Counted from the first letter of the stretch, positions 1-10,436 are shown. The stretch is DNA of 64,000 nt from Lactuca virosa (GCA_928212115.1 CAKMRJ010005745.1:224821096-224885095); one strand, 5' to 3'. Notes: generated by a model not told the origin, from the letters alone. Numbers and translations: made by a program.

Positions 1-1
1 G

Positions 2-2152
2 CAGTTTCTCGGGCACCTTGTCAACCAGAACGGGATATCAGTCGACCCGGCCAAAGTGGAGGCCGTGATGAGATGGGAGGTTCCGAGGTCTCCATCTGAG
101 ATTCAGAGTTTCCTAGTATTAGCTGGCTACTATCGGAGATTCATCAAGGATTTCTCCAAGATAGCCGTACCCCTGACCAGGCTAACGAGGAAAGCCATGG
201 TCTTTCGTTGGGGCCCTGAGCAGCAGGCCGCATTCGAGACACTGAGACATAGATTGTGTGAGGCGCCGATCTTAGCCCTGCCAGAGGGCGTAGAGGATTT
301 TGTGGTATATTGTGATGCGTCCATCTCAGGTTTGGGCGCGGTACTAATACAGAGAGGGCATGTTATTGCATACGCTTCGAGGGAGCTGAAGCCTCACGAG
401 GCGAATTACCCGACGCATGATTTGGATCTGGGGGCTGTTGTTTTTGCCCTCAAAATTTGGCGTCATTACCTCTATGGTGTTCATTGTACCATTTACACGG
501 ACCACAAGAGTTTGAGGTACCTCATGGATCAGCCGAACCTGAACATGAGGCAGCGTCGGTGGCTTGATGTGGTTAAGGATTATGATTGCGAGATCCTCTA
601 CCACCCGGGGAAGGCCAATGTCGTGGCCGATGCACTTAGCCGCAAGACAGCGCCAATCAGTGACATCTATCTGAGGATGACAGTGGTGACTCCACTGTTG
701 GAGCGGATCCGGGGGGCTCATCAGGAGGCTATGAAAGAGGAACATCGGAAGAGCGAACGTATAGTGGGTCAGGTTTCCTCCTTCGAATATGATAGCCGAG
801 GGTTATTGACTCTTCACCGTAGGGTGTGGGTCCCTTATCATGGAGGCGTGCGCCAGATCCTGATGGAGGAGGCACACAAATCCAGATTTTCTATCCATCC
901 CGGAGCGACGAAAATGTATAAAGATCTTCATCTTGACTATTGGTGGCCCTGCATGAAGCGGGACGTAGCATGGTATGTGGAGCGATGCTTGGCCTGCAGG
1001 AAGGTCAAGGCCGAGCACCAGAGGCCACACGGCAAGATGCAGCCGTTAGATATTCCCATGTGGAAATGGGAAGATATTACCATGGATTTCATCACCAAGC
1101 TTCCCAAGACTGCATGGGGAGTGGATTCAATTTGGGTAATCGTGGATCGGTTGACCAAGAGTGCCCATTTCATACCGATCCAGGAGAGCATCTCGGTCGA
1201 AAAGTTGGCCGACATCTATATCCGAGAGGTAGTAGCTCGGCACGGAGTGCTAGTTTCAGTGATTTCCGACAGGGATGTGCGGTTCACTTCCAGGTTTTGG
1301 AAGAAGTTTCATGACGAGCTGGGTACTCGTCTGCATTTTAGCACCGCCTTTCACCCGCAGACCGATGGTCAGAGCGAGCGGACCATTCAGACGCTAGAGG
1401 ACATGCTGCGGGCATGTGTTTTAGACTTTGGAGGTAGTTGGGATACCTACCTTCCGTTGGCGGAGTTCTCGTATAATAATAACTATCATGCGAGGATTGA
1501 CCGTCCTCCCTTCGAGATGTTATACGTTAGGAAGTGCAGGACCCCGATATGTTGGGGTGAGGTTGGCCAGAGGGTCATGGGGAGCACCGAAGTGGTGCTT
1601 AAGACGACAAAGAGGATTCGGCAGGTTAGGAGCAGATTTCAGACTGCTCAGAGTCGGCAGAAAAGTTATGCCGACAAGCGCCGATCAGACCTGGAGTTCC
1701 AGGTCGGGGACATGGTTCTCCTGAAGGTGTCGCCATGGAAGGGCGTCATCCGATTCAGGAAATGGGGCAAGTTGGGCCCTAGGTACATTGGACCGTTCAG
1801 GGTCTTAGCCTGGGTGGGCAGGGTGGCGTACAGGTTGGATCTGCCAGCCGAACTCAGCCAGATCCACAACACTTTCCACGTCTCTCAGTTGCGGAAGTGC
1901 CTGGTGGACGACTCAGCAGTAGTACCCTTAGAGGAAATTCAGGTCGATGACAGCCTGAATTACATTGAGCGACCTGTAGCAATCCTCGACCGGAAGTCGA
2001 AGGATCTGAGGAACAAGAGGGTGGATCTCGTGAAGGTGCAATGGTAGCACCGGAAGGGCTCGGAATGGACCTGGGAGCCGGTGGATGAGATGATGGAGCA
2101 TTACCCAGAGCTGTTCCAGGATCGAGTAGCAGACTTCGAGGACGAAGTCTGA
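2..2152 (+). pseudogene. gag-pol C-terminal part of element A (RT thumb, RNase H, integrase, chromodomain), one premature stop
   Basis: The frame is open from base 2. RT thumb is at about 2-190. RNase H follows, with YCDAS near 311 and YTDHKS near 497. The integrase zinc-binding region spans about 890-1010 (HPG..., CLAC). The integrase core has D at 1146 (VDRLTKS), D at 1267 (SDRDVRF) and E at 1376 (QTDGQSE). The GPY/F module (LGPRYIGPF) is near 1770, and a chromodomain-like end is at about 1960-2140. A TAG at 2045-2047 stands where element B has CAG (Gln). The frame then stays open to TGA at 2150-2152, so only the last ~35 codons of the chromodomain are cut off. There are no frameshifts in 2.1 kb, so this copy is young. 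Integrase inserts the cDNA, and chromodomains bias insertion toward heterochromatin (known for the family). Confidence 0.9.
2132..2149 (+). other. Pre-PPT stem-loop of element A
   Basis: Perfect 7-bp inverted repeat GACTTCG / CGAAGTC around the loop AGGA. It sits at the end of pol (codes DFEDEV) and a few bases before the polypurine tract AAGTGGGGGAGAT (2156-2168). The same structure occurs at the same place in elements J, B, D, E and G. Confidence 0.7.
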
Positions 2153-2284
2153 AATAAGTGGGGGAGATTTGTAGCACCTGTTTCCTGGTATGTATTTTAT
2201 TTAAGTAATTTTGCATTTTTGGCCTGGGACTCGGCGAGTTGAAGGCCCAACTCGCCGAGTAGAAGCGGGATGAGACGCGGGATT

Positions 2285-2786
2285 TGTTAAGATTTATGGA
2301 GTCTTGAACAAATTGACAAGTTCCTAAGAGTTCAAGGGCCATAAATGTAACTTGACAATTATTAAACAATTCAATTGTTTAATATTGAATGGACGTACAT
2401 GTCGGCAAATCAATTATTTAATATTTCTTTGACTATGCATTCGGTAATGGACGACCGCAATATTGCAATATTATATTCACAATATGTGAATTGAAGAAAA
2501 TTTTGGACGGCAATTTGTGTAAACAAAAGAAAAGTACGGCTCTCTCTCCTATATATATATGTGCAGTGTAACCCTTTGTATGAGTGCATCAAATATAACT
2601 TCTAGAGTTATAAATTGTAATCTTATTAAGTTAATAAGAAAATCTAGTTGCAGCCCGTGGACGTAGGATTTACACCGAATCCGAACCACGTAAAATCCTT
2701 GTGTTCTTTATTGCTTTATTTTCTCGTTTCGTTTGTGAGTGTGTGATAGTGTTTCCGCTGCGTGTACCCTGTCTCAATTCCTAACA
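2285..2786 (+). repeat. 5' LTR of the copia-like element
   Basis: 502 bp, TGTTAAG...CCTAACA. It matches the LTR at 4597-5093 closely, except for a local block near 2350-2385 that is replaced by different sequence in the 3' copy. A TATA-like CCTATATATATATG is near 2548. Confidence 0.92.
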
Positions 2787-2788
2787 AT

Positions 2789-2800
2789 TGGTATCAGAGC
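2789..2800 (+). other. Primer binding site (tRNA-iMet type) of the copia-like element
   Basis: TGGTATCAGAGC starts two bases after the 5' LTR end. It is the standard plant complement to the 3' end of initiator methionine tRNA. Confidence 0.92.
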
Positions 2801-2879
2801 CTGGTTAGCGAGGTTTTGGAGGGTACGATCGTTTTTCTGTCACACACGAGTGTACCTAATTTTTTTTTTGTTTGCCGTA

Positions 2880-4436
2880 ATGGCTGAAGACAAGATTATA
2901 ATCGAAAAGTTCAATGGTTCTGATTTTAGCTGGTGGAAAATTCAATTTGAAGCATTGCTATGTCAGAAAGACTTGGACATGGTACTCGGAGACAAACCGG
3001 AGAAAATGGAAAAAGCTGCTGAAGATGCGTGGAAATCCAAGGACAAGAAAGCCAAGGCGGTTATTACATTGTCGTTGACGAAGAGCGTTGCTTTCAACAT
3101 CATGAATGAAACCACGGCGCGTGGTATGATGGAGGCTCTGTCAAATATGTATGAGAAACCATCAGCGGCTAACAAGGTGTTCTTGATGAAGGAGCTGTTC
3201 ACTACAAGGATGAATGAGGAAGGCTCAGTTACGGTTCACATTAACAATCTAAATTCAATTCTGTCCAGATTATCATCTGTGGGAATTAAATTTGATAATG
3301 AGACTCAAGCTTCGCTGCTACTAGCTTCTCTACCTGATAGCTGGTCCGGAACAGTTACTGCTGTTACAAGTTCCGTGGGGACCAGTGGTATGACTTTTGA
3401 AGGGGTTAGAGATTTGGTTCTAGGCGAGGATATCAGAAGCAAGAATCAAGGTGGATCTTCCTCTTCTGATTTATTAAATGTCGGAAGAGGTAGAGGGAAT
3501 AGCAGGAATAGTGGGAGCAGTGGGAGTCGGGGAAAAAGTTCTTCTAGAACTTTGAAGAATGTGAAATGTTGGAACTGTCAAGAAGTGGGACATGTTAAGA
3601 GTCAATGTCCAAAGAAAGAATTGAACATTGCTGGTGCTGAGAGTGTGTTTGAGGATGATGCATTGTTACTCAGTATGGAAAGTTCTGTGGACTCTTGGGT
3701 CATGGATTCAGGGGCTTCGTTTCACGCCATGGACAACGGGGAAACGATGGTGAATCTAAAAGAAGGAGATTTTGGGAAGGTACGATTGGCAAATGACGAG
3801 ATGCTTCAGGTAACGGGCATGGGAGATATTGATCTGGTTACTTCATTGGGAACTACATGGAACCTGAAAAATGTCAAGGTGATTCCGGAGCTGAAAAAGA
3901 AATTGATTTCTGTTGGTCAGCTGGATAAACAAGGACTGGAAGTAAGGTTTGGTGGTGGTAAATGGATGGTGGTCAATGGTAATTCGGTGATTGCTCAAGG
4001 TTTGAAGCGTGGGTCATTGTATATGGTTGAGGTGCCTGCTGAGGGAAGTATGACCATCCCGATTAAGCAAGACAAAATCTGGTTCGCTAAATCTACGGTT
4101 AAGAGAGTTCATTTTGCAAACATGAATTCTGAAGCAAAGGGGATGTTAGCTGAACGAGTCGGAAAGTCTAAACCAGTCAGGAGATTCTGTGACAGTGGGA
4201 GCACGGGGCGTGTTCTGGGTACAGTTACAAAGGGCCGTTGGGTTTTGAAGACTAAGATTGGAAAATTCTCTCTTGTTGGAAGTTTGCAAAGTTTGGAGAG
4301 TGTTAGTGGTCCTCGGTGTATCTCTGGATCTGGTGGAGTGTCCAAACCGGTTGAGACAGAGGATGAGTCGGTGGTGGGATTAGCCACGACTGAGTTGGAG
4401 CTAGTGGGAGCTTCAACTGGCCCTTCTAGTACTTGA
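2880..4436 (+). CDS. gag: Copia-type Gag with zinc knuckle and protease motif, truncated before integrase
   Basis: 518 codons from the ATG at 2880. An in-frame ATG at 2739 lies inside the 5' LTR and is not the likely start, while MAEDKI... at 2880 begins like copia Gag. Residues about 10-200 form the copia Gag region (FNGSDFSWWK near residue 10, then a helix-rich LTR-polyprotein domain). A Gly/Ser/Arg-rich linker follows. A CCHC zinc knuckle is at about 230-243 (CWNCQEVGHVKSQC). The aspartic protease motif DSGAS begins at residue 276. The part that would lead to the pre-integrase domain runs on to about residue 400, and the last ~120 residues match nothing I recognise. Integrase, RT and RNase H are absent. 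The frame is fully open, unusual in this window, which suggests recent activity. Expected role: capsid formation and Gag processing. Confidence 0.88.
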   Translation: MAEDKIIIEKFNGSDFSWWKIQFEALLCQKDLDMVLGDKPEKMEKAAEDAWKSKDKKAKAVITLSLTKSVAFNIMNETTARGMMEALSNMYEKPSAANKVFLMKELFTTRMNEEGSVTVHINNLNSILSRLSSVGIKFDNETQASLLLASLPDSWSGTVTAVTSSVGTSGMTFEGVRDLVLGEDIRSKNQGGSSSSDLLNVGRGRGNSRNSGSSGSRGKSSSRTLKNVKCWNCQEVGHVKSQCPKKELNIAGAESVFEDDALLLSMESSVDSWVMDSGASFHAMDNGETMVNLKEGDFGKVRLANDEMLQVTGMGDIDLVTSLGTTWNLKNVKVIPELKKKLISVGQLDKQGLEVRFGGGKWMVVNGNSVIAQGLKRGSLYMVEVPAEGSMTIPIKQDKIWFAKSTVKRVHFANMNSEAKGMLAERVGKSKPVRRFCDSGSTGRVLGTVTKGRWVLKTKIGKFSLVGSLQSLESVSGPRCISGSGGVSKPVETEDESVVGLATTELELVGASTGPSST

Positions 4437-4596
4437 AGATGAGGGGCGGCTGCAATTAGAGAAATCAGACTAAGTTTTAGCTTGTTCTTTGAAACTGGAA
4501 GCTTGAAGGACTTGGTTGTTTTTTTAAGATTACTGGAGTAATTAAGAGTTGGATGGCGGAGAAAGACTAACTTGTTCAAGCCTCCAAGTGGGAGAT

Positions 4597-5093
4597 TGTT
4601 AAGATTTATGGAGTCTTGAACAAATTGACAAGTTCCTAAGAGTTCAAGGGCCATAAATGGACGTACATGTCGGCAATTCAATTTTTTAATATTGAATGGA
4701 CGTACATGTCGGCAAATCAATTATTTAATATTTCTTTGACTATGCATTCGGTAATGGACGGCCGCAATATTGCAATATTATATTCACAATATGTGAATTG
4801 AAGAAAATTTTGGACGGCAATTTGTGTAAACAAAAGAAAAGTACGGCTCTCTCTCCTATATATATATGTGCGATGTAACCCTTTTTATGAGTGCATCAAA
4901 TATAACTTGTAGAGTTATAAATTGTAATCTTATTAAGTTAATAAGAAAATCTAGTTGCAGCCCGTGGACGTAGGATTTACACCGAATCCGAACCACGTAA
5001 AATCCTTGTGTTCTTTATTGCTTTATTTTCTCGTTTCGTTTGTGAGTGTGTGATAGTGTTTCCGCTGCGTGTACCCTGTCTCAATACCTAACA
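4597..5093 (+). repeat. 3' LTR of the copia-like element
   Basis: 497 bp, starting TGTTAAG directly after the PPT-like AAGTGGGAGAT and ending CCTAACA. A GGACGTACATGTCGG segment occurs twice here (near 4658 and 4698) but once in the 5' LTR, so the copies differ by a local rearrangement. Confidence 0.92.
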
Positions 5094-5183
5094 GGATTTA
5101 AGTATGGAACTCGTCGAGTCGGGTCCTGGACTCGACGAGTAGGCTCTGACTGGACAAAAACCCTAATCTAAGGGTTTGCACCC

Positions 5184-5190
5184 TATTTAA
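5184..5190 (+). promoter_or_regulatory. TATA-like box of LTR A
   Basis: TATTTAA in the context CACCC-TATTTAA-TCATC, just after an AAACCCTAA-like stretch and paired ACTCG-N-CGAGT palindromes (5109-5140). G has TATATAA in the same context, so this is the likely core promoter. Confidence 0.55.
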
Positions 5191-6785
5191 TCATCTCTTT
5201 CAGCCACCACTCGTCCCTATTGCTCCCAGAAACCCTCCATAGCAAACCCTAAGTGTTTTGGTGCAAGATCTAAGGCTTTTGAGTGATTTTTGGTGGGTTT
5301 TGACCACAAGGAAGAAGGAAGAGCATATAAAGATCAAGAGGAGACTGAAGGATTCGAGTTTGGTACATCATTTGCAGTTCTGGTAAGGTATAAAGTCGAT
5401 ACCTTGCTTGTTCATTTGCTAGATCCCTTTTTGGGGAGATTTAGGGCTTTTATAAGCCATTCTTGGTAACCAACCATGATTGCAAGCATGGTTGGGGTTC
5501 AAAACTTCGGATCTAGGACTTGGGAAGAGTCACAAGGCAGATTGGGGTTGCTTTTGCACTCAAGGAAGGTCCCATGTAACATAAGAGCCATTTTAGGGCC
5601 TTTTAGGCTCAAAAGTCCCATGCATGCACATAAAGTTCATAACTTTATGTGCTAGATCGATCTTAGGGGCTTGAATCTATCATTTGGACAAAAGTTGTAC
5701 ACCAGAAATTGAAGGAATAGACTTGGGACTGTATCGACTCGGCGAGTCGTTCTTGGGACTCGGCGAGTCCGAGGCTTGACTTCCCTTTTTCTGTTATGAT
5801 TCAAGAGACTCAGTTGAGTGAAAGAAAGGTTTTAGAGGGTCCATGGGAGTGAACCAAACGTATTGGGATAAGCCTTAGTCCTGGAGTTCATAGGACTCGG
5901 CGAGTGCATGAGCCGACTCGGCGAGTCCAAGGCAATCTCCCAACTCTTGAAGATGAACTCGACGAGTTGTTCATACAACTCGGCGAGTCGAGGACAGGAC
6001 GTGTTCATAGGATGAAGATGGACTTGACGAGTGTTCATACCGCTCGGCGAGTCGGATGAGGGTTCATCCGAGGTTGTGTTAGAAGGAGAACTCGTCGAGT
6101 CGTTGCTAAACTCGACGAGTAGAGACGTGGATGGGGGACAGTTGAAGAGATAGGGACTTGACGAGTTGGCGGCCCAACTCGGCGAGTCGGGTCAACTGGA
6201 AGTTGACTTTGACTTTGACTTGGACTTGGTCAGGGGTAAATGGTCATTTTACCCTAAGAATAAATATCAGACTCTGAATAAGTGTTTTGTGGGGATTATA
6301 GCCGGAGGATTTCTGGAGCAGCAGCAGACAGGGATTTCCCGCACAGATTATCAGCAGCTACTCGTTCGAGGTGAGTTACCTTCCAGTAGCGGTGGGTGTA
6401 CGGCCACAATGCCGACCCACCAGTAGGAGTTGTATGTTAGATGATTGTCTTTGTGATATCATCTGGATTTACTACTACCTGATATGTTATATGCTGGCAT
6501 GATATGTTATATGTGACAGTAGTAGAGTTCGGTTGTTTGGACCGAAGGGTAGGTCAGACACCCCAGATATGTCTGATAGTATGTGATGATATGTTTATAT
6601 GCTAGCATGATATGTTATATGTGATAGTGGTAGTAGGGAGGGAATAGTCCCCAAGTTCGGTTGTTAGGACCGAAGGGTAGGTCGGACACCCCATATATGT
6701 CTGACAGTATGTTTACGTTATGATATATGTGATAGTAGCAGCAGGGGGTGGAATAGTCCCCGAGGTTCGGTTGGTAGGACCGAAG

Positions 6786-6905
6786 GGTAGGTCAGCACCC
6801 CAGAATGGCTTGACATGGGTAGGTCAGCACCCCAGAATGGCTTGACATGGGTAGGTCGTTACCCCAGAATGGCCGTACTGGGTAGGTCGGGCACCCCAGA
6901 ATTGC
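6786..6905 (+). repeat. Short tandem repeat in LTR A
   Basis: About four copies of a 31-33 bp unit built on GGGTAGGTC...ACCCCAGAAT. It sits at the same place in the LTR as the 27-bp hairpin repeats of B and D, with unrelated sequence. Confidence 0.8.
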
Positions 6906-7243
6906 CCGGCAGTATGTCTATGATGTATCTGTATGGTATGTGGTATGATGGGGCAACTCACTAAGCTTTGTGCTTACAGTTTTAGTTTTGGTTTCAGGTA
7001 CCTCTTCGTCTAAGGGGAAGGAGCCGGCAGTGTAGCAGCGCATCACACACACACACATGATTTCCGCATGGAGTTTTCTGGGATTGTACTTTGATTGAAT
7101 TTACTTTGACATTATGATTTTCAGACACATTGTTATATTCTTGTTTGCAAATGATATGGCATGGGAAATGTTTTGGTAAACTATGTTGAGAATTACTTAA
7201 TTAAAAATGAAAAAAAATTGGGCTTGAAAATTGGGATGTTACA

Positions 7244-7645
7244 CATAGGGAGTAAGACAACTAGTTGAATGAACATATCGTGTGCCCAAAATTATGTGTT
7301 ACAAGATAATAAACCTCAAATGCATCTAAGTAATTGAATTTGGATTCTAGGGAAGAAAGTGTGTGAATTTAAATTGTCCATAACTAAACTGGGAGTAGTC
7401 TAGTTTTCTCATTGAGATTTTCGTTTTAATTTATAAATTTCCAAGCTTTTTGTTTGATCTTTGCTTTAATCTTTTTTCATGACAATTTTCTAGTAGTTTT
7501 TCGTTAACTATTTTAACACAAAGTTTGACCACAACCTCCTCGTGGATTCGACCCTTACTTACCCTAGCTATCTAGTGTGTGTGAGGTTTATTTTTGACCG
7601 AGACAACGACCTCGATCAAGAATCGGTGGTGGAGGGAAATTATCA
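7244..7645 (+). repeat. Decayed LTR end, possibly Athila/Tat type
   Basis: No gene is visible. The end of this stretch (GTGGATTCGACCC..., TTTTTGACC..., CGATCA) resembles the 3' ends of Athila/Tat LTRs as I remember them. It is followed at about 7620 by a sequence that looks like a strongly mutated tRNA-Asp-type primer site. This is a weak resemblance from memory. It is flanking DNA into which element A inserted. Confidence 0.3.
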
Positions 7646-9366
7646 GTTATTGGTATGGATTTCTAATCATAGTCCAGCTTGGGAAGAGATCGATCAAGGA
7701 ATCCGTTTAAGAATTTGGTACGTTCTGCTCCGCGAGGGTTTTGGTTCATTAGATTTAATGGCAATGCGTCCTCGATTATTGGTTGCATCGTTCGTCTTTC
7801 AGCAAAGGTTCTCCGAAAGTTTCAAGTTGTGACAGTTGAAGTTCAATGGATGTGTCAACCTATCATCAATTTTAGTATGATTTATGTTCCTTTGGTCTCT
7901 GGGTATGTTCACCCTCAGTGGTAATGTGGAATTTTGACTCATAGCTGGCTCAGGTTTTGGTGGCACTTATGATTTAGAATTTGTCGTTCCGATAGAACTC
8001 TGGTATTTCTTCCCTTTTTGGATGAGGTTATGGGTTCCTTAAGGGATATACATGGTGGTAAAATTCATTATCCATATTACCGAGAGGGGTGTATGTGGAC
8101 TGGTCAAGATAGCATTGGTTGCAACTTGTTCTTTGAAAGGAATTGTGTGTGGTAAGATTTTAGCATTGTGTGCTCGGTTAGCATTGAGAGGAACGTCATT
8201 TAGGTCCCTTCCAGGAGAATTAGGTAATGTCGGCTAGATCGAGGTAATATCGGGAGTATTCTAGAAACAGGTTGTGGGCTTAGTGATCATGATTGATTCC
8301 TTTCTTCTGATTATGGTACTTTCGGTATTGGCACATTTATGTAAGTCGGGAGGCACATAAATCAGCGGATTTGGATAAAGGGAACAATTAAAGGTTGTTG
8401 GGAGTTTGAGTCGTATATCAGAAAGCCTCTGTGGAATGGTTGCATTATAACTCCAGTTTGTTCGTATGTTGTTCTTAGGGGTTGATCATCAATGTTGGGA
8501 ATCGATTATGAAGTCTCAAATCAAAAGTTCTTTGTTGATGTCTCGGGTGTGTGTTGCTATAGGTAAATGTAGAGTTCTTGGAATTCTCATCCTTGCTCGT
8601 AGGAGCAGTGGTTGGAATGGCGTGTCAGGGAGTCACGGGTTAATTAACGACTCTTGTTTTATCTTATGGATTTGGGTATTAGTGGAAAATTCGTGATTTA
8701 TGTCGTTGGGTTCTTTTCTCGCATGGTTGTTAGTGATCATACTCTCAGGAAAGGGGAGAATTCAATGAATGGGTAAATGTCAGTAGTGGATTATAGATTT
8801 CCAGTCTCGGGAAGCATATTGATAGAGTTGATTCGGTATTGTAACCTTGAGAGAGTTCCCGACTTTTATGGATCTCTTTCTAGACATTTGGTCTTAGCCA
8901 GGAGGTTGGGAATTATGTTGGCATTGTTTGTGCCTTTCTGCAGATGTTATCCAGTTGGGGCTTGAGTTTGGAGTCGCCTTGTTTTCGGATGGAGGGTTAA
9001 ATAGTAGAGGATAGAAAAGGGTCCTGAATCCCCAACAGATTCAGCTAGGTAAGTCAAGATCGGAAGGGTTCCTTATGGTTCAGATTATGAGGGATATCGT
9101 ATCATCTGCGTTTTGAGATGGTTGTGCTTTGTTAAGAATCCGTTGGGGGTAGTGGATGTCCGAATTGTTTTACGGAGGTGATGGTTTCTCCAGTAATGAA
9201 AGTTAGAAAGTCAAAGATGGTATGGTTAGACAGTCGACTTTTAGTTCGGATCGGGTCCTAGGGGAGGACCGTCTGAGTGACCCGAGGTGGAGATGTGGAA
9301 ACACTACCTTGGGCTACTTACTGCAGCAGACTTCGAGGACGAAGTCTAATTCAAGTGGGGGAGAAT
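7646..9366 (+). mobile_element. Internal region of element J (no recognisable coding sequence)
   Basis: Only short chance ORFs are present (up to about 96 codons) and none resembles gag or pol. The right end is clear: the stem-loop GACTTCG-AGGA-CGAAGTC at 9331-9348, polypurine tract AAGTGGGGGAGAAT at 9355-9366, then an LTR start at 9367. The part near 9366 is therefore the 3' internal end of a gypsy element, either non-autonomous or too decayed to recognise. Where it begins on the left is unclear. Confidence 0.55.
9331..9348 (+). other. Pre-PPT stem-loop of element J
   Basis: GACTTCG / CGAAGTC around AGGA, identical to element A, although J has no detectable pol upstream. Confidence 0.7.
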
Positions 9367-10436
9367 TGTAACATCTACTTTTGAAGTACTTCAGTTGTTG
9401 ATCCTTATATTGAGATGTATTGCATTTTGGTCCCTATGTTCAAGAAAGTGTGCAAAAGCAGCCCTAGTGGTATTTTCGTAATTTGGCCTTGGAGTACGCC
9501 ATGCGTACGTGGTGTATGCTGAGCGTACTAGGCGCGCCCTAGTACGATGGGCGTACATCAGTGTATGTTGAGCGTACCTGCCTGTTAAGGAAAGCCTAGT
9601 TTTTAGGATGTGTCTCGTATTTAAGCACTCTTATTGCCTCATTTGTTTATGCAACGCTAGTTTCACCCTCTCATATGTTTATGCAACCCTAGTTTCACCT
9701 TGAGGAGCCTTTTCAAGTTTAGAAGTGTGTTTTTGGTGCCTTAGAAGAAGAAGGAAGGAAGCCAAGCTCATCTTTAAGGAGTGGAACACTTGGATCTGGG
9801 ATTTCTACATCATTCGCAACCAATCTAAGGTATAAAGCTTGCAACTTTATCCCTCTAGAATATAGATCTGGATTTGGATGTATTTATGGAGCTTTTTTTG
9901 TCCCAAAATGTTAGATCTTGAATATGGAATGTTCTTGAACTTTGAGTTGTCCTTTCAGACCGTAAGAGGGATCTTAAGTCATAAAAATGGGTTCCAATTG
10001 GTTATTTTTGCTTCACGCATCATTTAGAAGGTCTTAATGGAATAAGACCTTGTGTTAAGATCTTATTGGACATGCTAGGTCATAAAGTTGGAGACATTAT
10101 TACTCCTATGAGTATTTTAGATGGATCTTAAGTATGGATGTAAGAGCTTAAGGCATTAAACTCTTAATGGATTTTGGACTTTTGAGGAGTATGCCTCGCG
10201 TACTCGGAGTACGCCCTGCATAGGAGGTCAACCACCCAATGGTGGTCAACGTGCGAGGATGCGTTATAAACCACATATAAAGACCTTTAGTGGTTGTTTT
10301 GAGAGCTTTAAGGTGGGTCAAAGACATTGTCTTATATGTAGAAAATCACTCATAAGAATCCACAAGATTTGGAGATAAAAGAAGCAAGAAACATAACACC
10401 AAAAGAAAGCAAATAGACTCATGATTTCAACCAATT
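9367..10436 (+). repeat. Partial 3' LTR of element J
   Basis: Starts TGTAACATCTAC right after the polypurine tract. It carries this family's own reiterated motif (GTACGC / GCGTAC, about 9490-9590), including a near-palindrome CTAGGCGCGCCCTAG near 9528, and a TATA-like TATTTAAG near 9620. It is cut at 10436 by the LTR of K; its other half is not found with confidence. Confidence 0.65.

Larger units (their letters stand above)
2285..5093 (+). mobile_element. Complete non-autonomous copia-like LTR element with gag-protease only (TR-GAG-like)
   Basis: A 2.8-kb element inserted in the LTR of A with a perfect 5-bp target-site duplication GGATT (2280-2284 and 5094-5098). 5' LTR 2285-2786, PBS 2789-2800 (TGGTATCAGAGC, initiator Met tRNA type), ORF 2880-4436, PPT-like AAGTGGGAGAT 4586-4596, 3' LTR 4597-5093. 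LTRs begin TGTTAAG and end CTAACA. There is no integrase, RT or RNase H, so movement must rely on enzymes from a relative. The intact ORF, clean TSD and similar LTRs point to a recent insertion. It fits the class known as terminal-repeat retrotransposons with a GAG domain, here with a protease active site as well. Confidence 0.93.
1..7243 (+). mobile_element. Element A: Ty3/gypsy chromovirus, 3' part with nested copia insertion
   Basis: The window opens inside the reverse transcriptase of a plus-strand Ty3/gypsy element. Order seen: RT thumb, RNase H, integrase, chromodomain, polypurine tract, then a long 3' LTR ending in GATGTTACA at 7243. The order RNase H-integrase-chromodomain and the C-terminal chromodomain point to a chromovirus, best guess Tekay/Del lineage. 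The LTR is interrupted at 2285-5093 by a copia-like element. The 5' LTR, gag and most of RT lie outside the window, so the left target-site duplication cannot be seen. Element B (11167-20744) is a close relative in opposite orientation, and comparison with it fixes the missing LTR bases and the nonsense mutation. Confidence 0.93.
2170..7243 (+). repeat. 3' LTR of element A (about 2.26 kb without the nested insertion)
   Basis: The LTR starts TGTAGCACC at 2170, just after the polypurine tract, and ends GATGTTACA at 7243. It is split by the copia element at 2285-5093 with GGATT repeated on both sides. The upstream part has paired palindromes ACTCG-N-CGAGT at 2229-2239, 2250-2260, 5109-5119 and 5130-5140, directly before the TATA-like box at 5184. 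More copies lie at 5737-6190. Further on are blocks with GGTTCGGTT...GGACCGAAGGG and a short tandem repeat (6786-6905). The hairpin TAAGC-TTTGT-GCTTA is at 6962-6976, and a CA run is near 7040. No ORF here looks real. Confidence 0.88.

Noticed and set aside
2739..2879. Upstream start for the copia Gag ORF
   Set aside because: The first 47 codons lie in the LTR and PBS. Gag homology begins at the ATG at 2880.
4109..4720. 203-codon antisense ORF at the end of the copia element
   Set aside because: Runs through the ORF end, PPT and into the LTR on the other strand; no family resemblance.
7646..9330. Host gene in the region left of LTR J
   Set aside because: Only short ORFs with stops, no splice-consistent chain, and the right end is a clear retroelement PPT.
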